Assembly (NCBI RefSeq): GCF_001590795.1
Contig: NZ_JXDL01000001.1
Coordinates: forward strand, 4,377,012-4,421,115
Source: Bradyrhizobium sp. AT1
GTDB taxonomy: Bacteria > Pseudomonadota > Alphaproteobacteria > Rhizobiales > Xanthobacteraceae
Length of the DNA: 44,104 nucleotides
Direction of reading: 5' to 3'
The notes below the pieces were generated by a model. That model searched no databases. It was not told where the DNA came from and saw only the letters and a program-made list of their open reading frames with translations. Positions 15,218 to 23,566 of this stretch are shown piece after piece (position 1 is the stretch's first letter; every line of letters starts with the position of its first letter). The position numbers were made by a program, and so were the translations under genes.

Positions 15218-15448
15218 ATGGATCCGGCAGCAGCAAAACTTATCGGCGCGGGCATCGCATGCATCGGCATGGGCGGTGCGGGCGTCGGCGTCGGCGTGAT
15301 CTTCGGCAACTACCTCGCCGCAGCCGTTCGCAACCCCTCGGCCGCTCAGGGCCAGTTCGGCAACCTGATCTTCGGCTTCGCGGTGACCGAAGCGCTCGGC
15401 ATCTTCTCGCTGCTGATCGCGCTGCTGCTGCTGTTCGTTCCGCTCTGA
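15218..15448 (+). CDS. atpE: F0F1 ATP synthase subunit c
   Basis: A 76-residue two-helix proteolipid that forms the rotating c-ring. Helix 1 carries the glycine-rich GMGGAGVGVGVIFG packing motif, the polar loop reads RNPSAA, and helix 2 carries the proton-binding Glu58 in GFAVTEALGIF. The ion-site residues fit proton rather than sodium coupling. AAGGAG lies at good distance before the ATG, in line with the high translation needed for a multicopy subunit. The length and the order a-c-b'-b are standard for alphaproteobacteria. Confidence 0.98.
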   Translation: MDPAAAKLIGAGIACIGMGGAGVGVGVIFGNYLAAAVRNPSAAQGQFGNLIFGFAVTEALGIFSLLIALLLLFVPL

Positions 15449-15514
15449 GGACGACGTTTTTCGCGCCGTTCCATTCCCTTGGGACGGCGCGTGTGACAGC
15501 AACAGGAGAACTCC

Positions 15515-16081
15515 GTGGCTGAAAGTCATGGCGGCGCAAAAGGTCCGGCGGCGGGCGCTCACACCGAGGCTGACGGTGGTCACCACGGTGGCGGTTTTCC
15601 GCCGTTCGAGAGCAGCAACTACGCTTCACAGCTGGTGTCGCTCGCGATCTTCTTCGTCCTGCTTTACGTGATCGTGTCCAAGCTCGCTCTGCCGAAGGTC
15701 GGCGGTGCGATCGAGGCGCGTCAGAACAAGATCGACGGCGACCTCACCGAGGCGCAGGCGCTGAAGGATCAGTCCGACGCCGCGCTGAAGGCCTATGAAA
15801 CCGAGCTCGCTTCGGCGCGCACACGGGCACAGGCGATCGGCAACGAATCCCGCGACAAGGCGAATGCGCAGGCAGACGCCGAGCGCAAGACGCTGGAAGA
15901 ACAATTGGCGGCCAAGCTCGCCGGGGCGGAGAAGACCATCGCCTCGACCCGCGCCGCCGCCATGAGCAACGTCCGCGGCATCGCGGCCGATGCGGCAGGT
16001 CAGATCGTGCAGCAGCTCACCGGCGTCGTTCCCGACGCCGCGTCGGTCAATGCGGCGGTCGATGCGTCCCTGAAAGGTTAG
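15515..16081 (+). CDS. atpF': F0F1 ATP synthase subunit b' (second b-type stalk subunit)
   Basis: A 188-residue peripheral-stalk subunit. An N-terminal Gly/His-rich tail (AHTEADGGHHGGG) precedes one membrane helix (SLAIFFVLLYVIVSKLALP) and a long charged helix of the b-type stalk (IEARQNKIDGDLTEAQALK and onward). With subunit b it forms the b/b' heterodimer found in phototrophs and alphaproteobacteria. The start is GTG, with AGGAG upstream. The gap to atpF is only 5 bases. The His-rich tail is common in relatives and is not a known functional site. Confidence 0.95.
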   Translation: MAESHGGAKGPAAGAHTEADGGHHGGGFPPFESSNYASQLVSLAIFFVLLYVIVSKLALPKVGGAIEARQNKIDGDLTEAQALKDQSDAALKAYETELASARTRAQAIGNESRDKANAQADAERKTLEEQLAAKLAGAEKTIASTRAAAMSNVRGIAADAAGQIVQQLTGVVPDAASVNAAVDASLKG

Positions 16082-16086
16082 TCGAG

Positions 16087-16572
16087 ATGTTCTTCGATCC
16101 TGAAACCTGGGTCGCCATCGCCTTCGTGATCCTGATGGTCCTGTTCGGCTATCTCGGGGTCTTCAAGTCGGCGATGTCGGCGCTCGACAAGCGCGCCGAG
16201 CGCATCAAGACCGAGCTCGACGACGCCCAGCGCCTCAAGCAGGAGGCAGCCAAGGTGCTCGCCGACTACAAGGCGCGCACCGCCTCGGCCGAACGCGAGG
16301 CCGCCGAGATCATCGCCAACGCCAGAAGCGAAGCCGAGCGCATCGCGACTGAGGCCAAGGCGAAGATGGAAGACTTCGTCGCCCGCCGCACCAAGACCGC
16401 GGAGAGCAAGATCGCGCTCGCCGAGGCCCAGGCGCTGGCCGATGTCCGCGCCGCAGCCGCGGAAGCCGCCGTCCAGGCCGCCTCGACGATCCTGTCGCAG
16501 TCGGTCAAGGGCCAGCTCGCCGACGACCTGCTCGCCAAGGGCATCAGCGAAGTCCGGCAGAAGCTGAACTGA
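16087..16572 (+). CDS. atpF: F0F1 ATP synthase subunit b
   Basis: A 161-residue b subunit: one N-terminal membrane helix (TWVAIAFVILMVLFGYLGV) followed by a single long coiled coil with heptads (DKRAERIKTELDDAQRLKQEA and after). It pairs with b' to hold the F1 head still relative to subunit a. It is the last gene of the operon and is followed by a strong terminator. The F1 genes (delta, alpha, gamma, beta, epsilon) are not in the window, as expected for alphaproteobacteria, where they form a separate operon. Confidence 0.96.
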   Translation: MFFDPETWVAIAFVILMVLFGYLGVFKSAMSALDKRAERIKTELDDAQRLKQEAAKVLADYKARTASAEREAAEIIANARSEAERIATEAKAKMEDFVARRTKTAESKIALAEAQALADVRAAAAEAAVQAASTILSQSVKGQLADDLLAKGISEVRQKLN

Positions 16573-16592
16573 GGCGTTTGCCTTCACCCATC

Positions 16593-16624
16593 AAAAAGCC
16601 GGCGCGATGAGCGCCGGCTTTTTT
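16593..16624 (+). terminator. intrinsic terminator of the F0 ATP synthase operon
   Basis: AAAAAGCCGGCGC (16593-16605), loop GATGA, GCGCCGGCTTTTTT (16611-16624). A 13-bp stem ending in six Ts, 20 bases after the atpF stop. The A-run on the left would make it work in both directions. Confidence 0.92.
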
Positions 16625-16652
16625 GTTGGGCGAACTGCAGCCGCAAACTGGG

Positions 16653-16755
16653 TGTCATCACCCGCAAAGGCTGGTGATCCAGTACGCCGCGGCTTATCGG
16701 TTCAAGCACCGCGGCCTCTGGAATACTGGATTGCCCGCCTTCGCGGGCAATGACA
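16653..16755. repeat. palindromic intergenic element, family B
   Basis: The outer ends are TGTCAT and ATGACA. Inside are two subhairpins: ATCACCCGC-AAAG-GCTGGTGAT on the left (imperfect) and ATTGCCCGC-CTTC-GCGGGCAAT on the right (9-bp perfect). Between them GATCCAGTA pairs with TACTGGAT, and CCGCGGC occurs twice. The compound palindrome of about 103 bases has the look of a multicopy intergenic repeat of Bradyrhizobium/Rhodopseudomonas genomes. It sits between the atp terminator and the convergent hypothetical gene. Confidence 0.75.
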
Positions 16756-16780
16756 GCTGAGAGTGCCGCAACAGCTTGCC

Positions 16781-17431
16781 CTACTTCTTCTTCCGCCCCT
16801 TCGGCTCGGGCGCGAGCGCCTGCGGGTCGAAGCCGACATAGAAGATGTAGCTGTCGGCGGCCGCGGGCGCGGGCACCGGATAGGACATATCCTCGACGAC
16901 GAAAGTGAAGGGCACGCTGCCGCCCTCGGACATATCGACCGTGGTCCGGTAGGCCTTCGAGGCAATCACCTTCTCGCCGACGCCGCCCTGCACGACGGCG
17001 ATGCGCAGGGGCACCTCGACGGTCGCAGGTGCCCCGGCGGGGCCGGCGATCACGCGGCCCTGGATGCCGATCCGGGCTGTGATGCCGGCGCTGCTGCGGG
17101 CACATTCGCGCGCCATCTTGGTGATCGTCGCCTGGAAGCGGATTTCATTGCCGACGGCCGGCTTGCCGGTGGCCCCAACCGCGTAGGTCGAGGCCCCCGC
17201 GCGCACCGTCACCTGCGGGCAATCGAGATCGTCTTCGGCCGGTTGGCCAGGCGCAGGCGCCGGCTTGGGCTCCGCCGGCGCGTCGGACTTGCCGCCGAAC
17301 AGGCTCTTGAAGCGGTCGGTCAACGACTGCGCGGCGACCGGCGAAACCGCCGCGAACGACACCGACAAGACCAGCGCGATCGCCGGCATCCGCCGCAGCA
17401 CATTCCGCGACGACCGAAGCTGCTTCACCAT
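16781..17431 (-). CDS. hypothetical exported protein
   Basis: A 216-residue protein with a Sec signal peptide (basic start, hydrophobic AIALVLSVSFAAVSPVAAQ, cleavage after about residue 35). A Pro/Ala/Lys-rich linker (APAEPKPAPAPGQPAEDD) leads into a domain rich in beta strands that begins DLDCPQVTVRAGASTYAVG. It ends in the basic tail KGRKKK. Two cysteines, one in DCPQ and one in ARECARS, could form a disulfide in the periplasm. I do not recognise the family; the pattern is that of conserved alphaproteobacterial periplasmic proteins of unknown role. The ATG at 17431 has GGAG about 12 bases upstream; the frame also offers a TTG one codon earlier. Confidence 0.75.
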   Translation of the reverse strand: MVKQLRSSRNVLRRMPAIALVLSVSFAAVSPVAAQSLTDRFKSLFGGKSDAPAEPKPAPAPGQPAEDDLDCPQVTVRAGASTYAVGATGKPAVGNEIRFQATITKMARECARSSAGITARIGIQGRVIAGPAGAPATVEVPLRIAVVQGGVGEKVIASKAYRTTVDMSEGGSVPFTFVVEDMSYPVPAPAAADSYIFYVGFDPQALAPEPKGRKKK

Positions 17432-17564
17432 CAAAGCCCGTACTCCATGACAAATCCCCGGCCGATCGCCGGGAGGCCTCGCGCGTTATATCGTCAAAAT
17501 CGGCGAACCCAAGGCAGCAAACGAGACGATGCCAGGCAGACTTTGGTCACATGAACGAATGGGC

Positions 17565-18152
17565 TCAGCCGCGGAAATCCTCGTGCAGGAGGCCAAACAG
17601 CAAATGGTCCTGCCAGATCCCGTTGATGCAGAGGTAGCGGCGGGCCAGCCCCTCGCGGGAGAAGCCGCACTTCTCCAGCACCCGGATCGACGGTGCGTTG
17701 GTGGGGATGCAGGCGGCTTCCACCCGGTGCAAATTGAGCTCGCCGAACAGCGTCGGCAGCAGGACCCGCAGCGCAGCCGTCATGTAGCCGCGATGGGCAT
17801 GGGGTTGACCGACCCAATAGCCGATGGTGCCGGCCTGCACGATGCCGCGCCGCACATTGGCGAGCGTGATGCCGCCGACCATCGCCCCGTCGAGCTCGCG
17901 GAAGATCAGAAACGGATAGGAACGGTCCGCGGCGATGTCCTCGGAATAGCGGCGCAGGCGGCGGCGGAAGCCGGAACGGGTGAGATCGTCCGACGGCCAG
18001 ATCGGCTCCCAGGGCGTCAGGTAGTCGCGGCTGGTTTCACGCAGATGTGCCCATTGCAGGAAATCCGACATCTGCGGCGCGCGCAGCAACAAGCCATTGC
18101 CGCGCGGCGCGAGGGCGGCGGGTCCACTGGACGGCAGGCGAAAGAGGGCCAT
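17565..18152 (-). CDS. GNAT-family N-acetyltransferase (RimJ/RimL type)
   Basis: A 195-residue acetyltransferase. The acetyl-CoA-binding core motif A is YWVGQPHAHRGYMTAA, with the following helix LRVLLPTLFGELNLHRVEA. The segment LHRVEAACIPTNAPSIRVLEKCGF is typical of RimJ/RimL-type enzymes, which acetylate protein N-termini (ribosomal proteins in the best-known cases) or small amines. The substrate is unknown. It is the last gene of the leftward series thrC-M16 peptidase-GNAT, with a 40-base gap to the peptidase, and probably shares its transcript. The ATG at 18152 follows a purine-rich stretch (GAAAGCATCACC). Confidence 0.9.
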   Translation of the reverse strand: MALFRLPSSGPAALAPRGNGLLLRAPQMSDFLQWAHLRETSRDYLTPWEPIWPSDDLTRSGFRRRLRRYSEDIAADRSYPFLIFRELDGAMVGGITLANVRRGIVQAGTIGYWVGQPHAHRGYMTAALRVLLPTLFGELNLHRVEAACIPTNAPSIRVLEKCGFSREGLARRYLCINGIWQDHLLFGLLHEDFRG

Positions 18153-18192
18153 GGTGATGCTTTCCGGGGGCGGTCCCGCCGTTCCGCGGCTC

Positions 18193-19482
18193 CTAGTGCA
18201 GCCGGGCCTTGGCGCGCGCCCGGGTCAATCCTTCCGCAAAAGACACCGCCGTGTCCAGACCCCTGCCGCTGCCTAACGCGACAACGGCGGGCCGGCTCCG
18301 CGACAGCAGCGCACGGGCCGCGTCCCGGGTCGATTCGACGCTGACGGCGTCGATCCGACCGACCAGCTCCTCGACCGTCTGCGGCCGGCCATAGGCCAGC
18401 ACATGCCGGGCGAGCTGCTCGGCCCGGGACGAGCAGCTCTCCAGCGCCATCAGGAGGCCTGCCTTCATCTGCGCCTTGGCCCGCGCGATCTCTGCCTCGG
18501 TCAGCGTCTCCACCGAATCATTCATGATGTCGACCACGACCTCCATCATTTCAGGCGCGTCAGCCGGATCGGTGCCGGTGTAGAGGCCGAAGAAGCCTGT
18601 GTCGGTATAGGGCGCGTGGAACGAATAGATGGAGTAGCAGAGGCCGCGCTTCTCGCGCACCTCCTGGAACAGGCGCGACGACATTCCGCCGCCGAGGATG
18701 TTGGTGAAGACCTGGAGCGAAAACAGCGAGGCATCGTTCTGCGGCACGCCTTCCAGCGCCAGCGTCAGATGCGCCTGCTCCAGCTCGCGATGCACCACCT
18801 TGGTGCCACCCTTGCCGAACTGGGCGGTTTGCGGCTTCGGGCCCGGCGTCCCTTCGAAGCTCGCAAAGCGCTTCTCGGCCTCGGCGACCACTTGGCTGTG
18901 ATCGACCGCGCCAGCCGCCGCCACCACCATGTCGGGCCCGCGATAATGCGTCGAGAGATAGCCGCGCAGCATGTCGCGATTGAAGCTGCGCAGCGTCTTG
19001 GCCGTGCCGAGCAGCGAGCGGCCCATCGGCTGGTCGGGATAGCAGAGCTCGTTGAGATGCTCGAACACGACGTCGTCGGGCGTATCCTGCGCGGCACCGA
19101 TTTCCTGCACGATGACGTTCTTCTCGCGCTCCAGCTCGTCGGGCTCGAAGGCGGGATTGGCGAGGATGTCGGCCAGCACGTCGAGCGCCAGCGGCACGTC
19201 GGCCTTCAGCACCCGTGCGTAATAGGACGTGGTCTCGGTCGAAGTGCCGGCATTGAGGTCGCCGCCGACCGCCTCGATCTCCTCGACGATCTCGCGCGAG
19301 GAGCGCTTGGTCGTGCCCTTGAACGCCATGTGCTCGAGCAGATGCGAAATGCCATGCTCGTTCGGCTTCTCGTCGCGTCCGCCAACGCCGGCCCAGACGC
19401 CGAGCGCCGCAGTCTCCAGGTGAGGCATGTTGTCGGTGACGACGGTCAGGCCGGAGGCAAGCTTGGAAATCTCGACGCTCAT
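18193..19482 (-). CDS. M16-family zinc metallopeptidase (mitochondrial processing peptidase-like)
   Basis: A 429-residue peptidase of the pitrilysin family. The inverted zinc motif HLLEH is at residues 47-51 and the third ligand Glu127 lies in IVQEIG, the usual 76 residues after His51. The second half has the R/Y element of the C-terminal domain (GLCYSIYSFHAPYTDTGFF). The family includes the beta subunit of mitochondrial processing peptidase; bacterial members of this length act as homodimers on peptides. Its start overlaps the thrC stop in ATGA, so the two are translationally coupled. This thrC-M16-GNAT order is, as far as I recall, common in Rhizobiales. No signal peptide is visible. Confidence 0.94.
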   Translation of the reverse strand: MSVEISKLASGLTVVTDNMPHLETAALGVWAGVGGRDEKPNEHGISHLLEHMAFKGTTKRSSREIVEEIEAVGGDLNAGTSTETTSYYARVLKADVPLALDVLADILANPAFEPDELEREKNVIVQEIGAAQDTPDDVVFEHLNELCYPDQPMGRSLLGTAKTLRSFNRDMLRGYLSTHYRGPDMVVAAAGAVDHSQVVAEAEKRFASFEGTPGPKPQTAQFGKGGTKVVHRELEQAHLTLALEGVPQNDASLFSLQVFTNILGGGMSSRLFQEVREKRGLCYSIYSFHAPYTDTGFFGLYTGTDPADAPEMMEVVVDIMNDSVETLTEAEIARAKAQMKAGLLMALESCSSRAEQLARHVLAYGRPQTVEELVGRIDAVSVESTRDAARALLSRSRPAVVALGSGRGLDTAVSFAEGLTRARAKARLH

Positions 19483-20897
19483 CCGGCAACTCCCTGCTTT
19501 GCGGCGCGGCTGACCGACAACACAAACCGCTCGACCTCGGCCAGATCGTTCTTCATCACCTTCATGTGTTCGGATTTGGTCATCAATCCGTCGAGCCAGG
19601 CCGGCAGTTGCGGCCGCTGGCCGCAGGCCGCCTCCACAGCGTCGGGGAATTTGGCCGGATGGGCGGTCGAGAGCACGATGCTCGGCACCCGCGTGTCGGT
19701 GGTGTCGCGGTCGGCGACGGCGAGCGCCACCGCCGTATGGGGATCGACCAGCTCGCCTGCCTCGCGCCAGCCGGCGCGGATCGCAGCCGCGGTCTCGGTC
19801 TCGTCGGCGCGCCCGGCGTCGAACTCCTCGCGGATCGCGGCCAACGTCGCATCGGGCAGCACGAAACGTCCCGACTGCTTCAGCGAATCCATCAGGCGGC
19901 GCACGGCAGCGGCATCGCGCTTGCCGGCTTCGAACATCAGCCGCTCGAAATTCGAGGAGATCTGGATGTCCATCGAGGGCGATGCCGTGGCGTGGACCTC
20001 GCGCACCTCATAGATCCCCGTCTTCAGCGTGCGCGCCAGGATGTCGTTGACGTTGGCGGCGATGCGCAAGGTGCGCACCGGCAGGCCCATGCACTTGGCG
20101 ACGTAGCCGGCGAAGATGTCGCCGAAATTGCCGGTCGGCACGACGAAATCCACCGCGCGCGCCGGCGCGCCGACGGCAACGGCGGAGGTGAAATAATAGA
20201 CCACCTGGGCGACGATCCGCGCCCAGTTGATGGAATTGACGCCAGAGAGCGAGGTCGCATCGCGGAAGCGATGGTTGTTGAACATCCCCTTCACCATCGC
20301 CTGGCAGTCGTCGAAATTGCCCTCGATGGCGAGCGCGTGGACATTGGCCGCGCCCGTCGTCGTCATCATCCGCCGCTGCACCTCGGAGATGCGGCCGTGC
20401 GGAAACAGCACGATGAGATCCACGTTCTCGAGGCCGGCGAAAGCCTCCACCGCGGCGCCGCCGGTATCGCCTGACGTCGCGACCACGATGGTGGTGCGCT
20501 GGCCGCGCTTGGCGAGCACATGGTCCATCAGCCGCGAGATCAGCTGCATCGCCACGTCCTTGAAGGCGAGCGTCGGGCCGTGGAACAGCTCCAGCACGAA
20601 CTGGTGCGGCGACATCTGGCGCAGCGGCACCACAGCGGGATGGCGGAAGGTCGCGTAGGCTTCGTTCGCCATGCGGCCGAGCTCGGCGTCGCTGATCTCG
20701 CCGCCCACGAAGGGACGAATCACCTCGACTGCGACCTCCCAATAGGGACGGCCGAAGAAGCCGGCGATGGCATCCGCGGAAAGCTGCGGCCAGACCGTCG
20801 GCACATACAGGCCGCCATCGCGGGCGAGCCCGGTCAGCATCACATCGCAGAAGCCGAGTTCGGGAGCCTCGCCCCGGGTCGATATATAACGAGTCAA
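19479..20897 (-). CDS. thrC: threonine synthase
   Basis: A 472-residue pyridoxal-phosphate enzyme that converts O-phosphohomoserine to threonine in the last step of threonine synthesis. The PLP lysine is Lys113 in FHGPTLAFKDVAMQL, and the phosphate-binding ATSGDTGGAA loop is present. It starts TRYISTRGEAPELGF, the normal N-terminus for this group. I place the start at TTG 20897, because GGAGGG lies 4-5 bases before it and homologues begin here; the in-frame ATG at 20936 would add 13 unconserved residues. It is followed with ATGA overlap by the M16 peptidase gene. In relatives it lies directly downstream of the cytochrome oxidase cluster; here a two-component pair and an NTF2-like gene come in between. 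Confidence 0.96.
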   Translation of the reverse strand: MTRYISTRGEAPELGFCDVMLTGLARDGGLYVPTVWPQLSADAIAGFFGRPYWEVAVEVIRPFVGGEISDAELGRMANEAYATFRHPAVVPLRQMSPHQFVLELFHGPTLAFKDVAMQLISRLMDHVLAKRGQRTTIVVATSGDTGGAAVEAFAGLENVDLIVLFPHGRISEVQRRMMTTTGAANVHALAIEGNFDDCQAMVKGMFNNHRFRDATSLSGVNSINWARIVAQVVYYFTSAVAVGAPARAVDFVVPTGNFGDIFAGYVAKCMGLPVRTLRIAANVNDILARTLKTGIYEVREVHATASPSMDIQISSNFERLMFEAGKRDAAAVRRLMDSLKQSGRFVLPDATLAAIREEFDAGRADETETAAAIRAGWREAGELVDPHTAVALAVADRDTTDTRVPSIVLSTAHPAKFPDAVEAACGQRPQLPAWLDGLMTKSEHMKVMKNDLAEVERFVLSVSRAAKQGVAG

Positions 20898-21495
20898 ACT
20901 GCCCTCCAAAGGCCGGCCGGCCTGAGCGCGATCCATAAGCCTTTGATTTTACGAAACTACTTGTTAACAGCCAGAGGCTTTGGGCCACCATAAAGTGTTT
21001 TGCGGCATCGGGAAACCGCTTCCGACCTCCGCCCGGCCCAGCGAAAAGGGGCTGCGGCGATGCCGCAGCCCCTCTCTTGGAAGGTCTGTCGTTGATGTGT
21101 GCAGACCGGTTTGGCTCTCGGGGTCGCCGCCCCTCAAACTGTTCGCGCCAGCTTTCGTCGCCTGTCACGAAACCGTCAAGGGCGAAAACGATGAGCGCGA
21201 GAAAATGTTCCTATTTTTCCCGATCCCAGATCCGCTCTCGCAAACATAGCCGAGCACCTGCACGTCGCGCTTTGCCAAATCTTCCCGAATCCTCGGGACA
21301 TGGCAGGAACGAATTCCGCCTCCGTCCATTGGGGTCGGCGGATAGGTGTCGGCGGTGTCCATGCATTGCCCGGCTGCGCGTCGACACCGATCCGTCCCGC
21401 CGAACCGGCTGCATCCTGGAGTAGCCGGTTCGGTACGCCCGGGCCGACAGTGCCCGGGCCGACGACAGTGCCCGGCCCGATAGTGCCCCGGGCCG
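20898..21495. other. 600-base intergenic region between thrC and the NarL-type regulator
   Basis: No convincing protein gene is seen on either strand. It holds the thrC leader, a 12-bp stem-loop at 21047-21073 that reads as a terminator on the minus strand, an inverted pair GGTCTG/CAGACC just upstream of that hairpin, and a degenerate GC-rich tandem repeat at 21436-21500. A minus-strand untranslated RNA ending at the hairpin is possible. Confidence 0.5.
21044..21073 (-). terminator. terminator-like hairpin, minus strand, of unassigned transcript
   Basis: AGGGGCTGCGGC (21047-21058), loop of 3, GCCGCAGCCCCT (21062-21073). On the minus strand it is followed by a short T-run (CCCCTTTTCGC). The nearest upstream gene on that strand, the response regulator, stops 420 bases away, so the hairpin may end a long 3' UTR or a small RNA. 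It also lies about 150 bases upstream of thrC and could act as an attenuator for read-through. Confidence 0.5.
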
Positions 21496-21500
21496 TCAAT
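21436..21500. repeat. degenerate short tandem repeat
   Basis: About four imperfect copies of GCCCGGGCCGACAGT, 14-18 bases each, run from 21436 and end within the last codons of the NarL-type regulator. The copies differ in length and by several bases. This could be a slippage product or a protein-binding array. Confidence 0.45.
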
Positions 21501-22140
21501 TCATCCCGATTTCCACCGCGATCCTGATCAGGTCGGAATGGTTCTTGGCCCCCAGCTTCTGCTTGAGCAGAGACGTGGTGTTGGCGACTGTCTTGTAAGA
21601 GATGCCGAGCGCCTCGGCGACTTCCACGATCTTGTCCCCGCGTCCGAGCAGGCGGAGAATTTCGAGCTCTCGCGGCGTCATCTGCGAGGCCGGGTTGGCC
21701 TTGATCGCGGCGCCCGAGAACGTCACGGCTTCGGCGAGCTGCGGTGAGATGAAATTGTCGCCTGCGATCACCTTGCGCACTGCTTTCAGCAGGATCCTGG
21801 GATCGTCGCCCTTGGAGACATAGCCCTGCGCCCCGAGCTCGACTGCCCTCACCACGAAGGCCGGATCGTCGTTCATGCTGAACATGATGATCTTGGCGTC
21901 GGGATCGTCCTTGCGGATGCGTCGCATCAGCTCGAAGCCGGAAACATCGGGCAGGCTGATATCGATCACGGTGACGTCGGGCCGCTTGCTGACATAGGCG
22001 CGATGCCCGGATTTGGCGTCCGTCGCCTCGTCGATCCGGATCGAATGGTCCGAAGCGAACAGGGTGCGGCAACCGGACAGCACCACGGGATGGTCGTCGA
22101 CGATCAGAACCCGGGTCCCCGGTTTGGCGGTATCTTGCAT
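21496..22140 (-). CDS. NarL/FixJ-family response regulator paired with the adjacent kinase
   Basis: A 214-residue regulator. The receiver has the acidic pair in VDDHP (residues 15-16), phospho-acceptor Asp60 in VTVIDISLPD, and the Lys of VSKGDDP. The LuxR-type DNA-binding domain reads MTPRELEILRLLGRGDK and GISYKTVANTTSLLKQKLGA. It is divergent from a HPK7-type kinase starting 86 bases away, so the two very probably form a cognate pair, perhaps with mutual regulation from the short A/T-rich shared leader. The ATG at 22140 is the only reasonable start. Its 3' end runs into the tandem repeat. Confidence 0.93.
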   Translation of the reverse strand: MQDTAKPGTRVLIVDDHPVVLSGCRTLFASDHSIRIDEATDAKSGHRAYVSKRPDVTVIDISLPDVSGFELMRRIRKDDPDAKIIMFSMNDDPAFVVRAVELGAQGYVSKGDDPRILLKAVRKVIAGDNFISPQLAEAVTFSGAAIKANPASQMTPRELEILRLLGRGDKIVEVAEALGISYKTVANTTSLLKQKLGAKNHSDLIRIAVEIGMN

Positions 22141-22225
22141 CGCGCACTCGCTTTTTTTTGACTCTTAGACCGACGGGAACAAATGGAAAGAGCAAATCCC
22201 GCCGGTGCGCGTTAGAATTGACCTA

Positions 22226-23566
22226 ATGTGGCAACGACTCTCTTTCAGAACGCAACTGTTTCTTCCGCTCGGCGCGAGTTTTCTCGCAGCCCTGATCCTC
22301 GGCGGGGTGCTGCTCCAGATCTTCGCAAGCGGTCAGCTGGTCGACGAGAACGAGCCTGCGCGACGTTCGACCCGAACGATCGCCACCGCACTCAACAACA
22401 CTTTGCGCGCGTCGGACAATCCGCAGAAGATACTCGACGCCTTTGTCCAATCCTTGACAACCTCCTCGGACATCCAATTCCGTTCCGCGGAAGGGGCGCC
22501 TGCACCATCGCCAAGGAGCGACACGCACAACCTGCAAGGAATACCGCAGTGGTTCATCAACCTGCTGGCGGTGCCGGACACGGACGCTGCGGCCCCGGTG
22601 CTGATTGATGGCAGACGTATCGGCGATATCGTGTTCCTGCCGGACCTCTCAGCCGACCTGTTCGAGAAATGGATCGGCTTCCTGGCACTGACCAGCCTCG
22701 TCGCCGTGCTGACGGTGCTCACTGGAATCATCGCCTATGTCTTCGCGGGATCGGCCCTGCGTCCGCTGCAACATCTCGGTGAAGGCCTGACACGGATGCG
22801 GCGCGGCGACTACGCAAAGCCGATCCCGGTCGGAGGGCCGCCGGAGATTCGGCAGAGCTGTGCGGAAGCAAATGCGCTGGCTGCAACGCTGGCGCAATTG
22901 AGCCAAGACAATCGCGATCTGATGCACCGCCTGGTGTCGCTCCAGGACGACGAGCGGCGTGATCTCGCCCGCGAACTGCATGACGAGCTCGGACCGCTGC
23001 TGTTCAGCATTCGCGCCGGCACGATCGCGCTCATCGACGCCGCGTCGCAAGCAGGAAATCTCGGCAATTCGGCGGAGGAGGTGCTGCAATCGGTCGAGGC
23101 GCTGCAGCAGACCAACCGGCGCATCCTCGACCGGCTGCGGCCGCTTTACATCGAGGAGCTGGGCCTTGCGACCAGCGTGCAGACGCTGCTGCGGAACTTT
23201 CGCAAGCAGGCACCGCATATCGCCCTGACGGATACGATCGATCCGGACCTCAACGTGATCGACGGGGCGTTGGCCCGGACCGTCTATCGGGTGATCCAGG
23301 AAGCACTGACCAACGTGCTGCGCCACGCCAAGGCCAGCGGCGCCCATGTCCAGGCCACCATCGCCGGCGAGACACTGGTCATCGAGATCTCCGACGACGG
23401 CGGCGGCTTCCCCGCCGACAATGCCTTCGGCCGCGGCCTGACCGGCATGCATGAGCGCGTGCGCGCGCTCAGCGGATCGCTGTCACTGCTGCGCGTGGAC
23501 GAGCGAACCTATGTCCGTTGCCACCTTCCGGCCAAGCCGGCACGCGAGGTGCTGGTCAATAGCTAG
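22226..23566 (+). CDS. HPK7-type sensor histidine kinase (NarX/UhpB-like)
   Basis: A membrane sensor kinase of about 446 residues. Two transmembrane helices (residues ~12-33 and ~150-175) flank a ~115-residue periplasmic sensor with no family I recognise. A HAMP segment follows (GSALRPLQHLGEGLTRMRRGDY). The HisKA_3 dimerisation helix has DERRDLARELHDELGP with phospho-His252, and the ATPase domain shows VIQEALTNVLRHAKA, ISDDGGGFP and GRGLTGMHERVRALSG. This type phosphorylates NarL-family regulators, and the divergent gene at 21496-22140 is the obvious partner. An in-frame GTG at 22205 is an alternative start. Its stop overlaps the stop of the convergent NTF2-like gene by three bases in the palindrome GCTAGC. 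Confidence 0.93.
   Translation: MWQRLSFRTQLFLPLGASFLAALILGGVLLQIFASGQLVDENEPARRSTRTIATALNNTLRASDNPQKILDAFVQSLTTSSDIQFRSAEGAPAPSPRSDTHNLQGIPQWFINLLAVPDTDAAAPVLIDGRRIGDIVFLPDLSADLFEKWIGFLALTSLVAVLTVLTGIIAYVFAGSALRPLQHLGEGLTRMRRGDYAKPIPVGGPPEIRQSCAEANALAATLAQLSQDNRDLMHRLVSLQDDERRDLARELHDELGPLLFSIRAGTIALIDAASQAGNLGNSAEEVLQSVEALQQTNRRILDRLRPLYIEELGLATSVQTLLRNFRKQAPHIALTDTIDPDLNVIDGALARTVYRVIQEALTNVLRHAKASGAHVQATIAGETLVIEISDDGGGFPADNAFGRGLTGMHERVRALSGSLSLLRVDERTYVRCHLPAKPAREVLVNS

Noticed and set aside
14324..15448. 374-codon plus-strand frame overlapping atpB
   Set aside because: Most of it is atpB read out of frame; only the final 76 residues, in frame from 15218, are a real gene (atpE). The ATG context is noted as a finding.
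20980..21249. 89-codon plus-strand frame in the thrC upstream region
   Set aside because: No ribosome site, no recognisable motif and it crosses the hairpin at 21047-21073.
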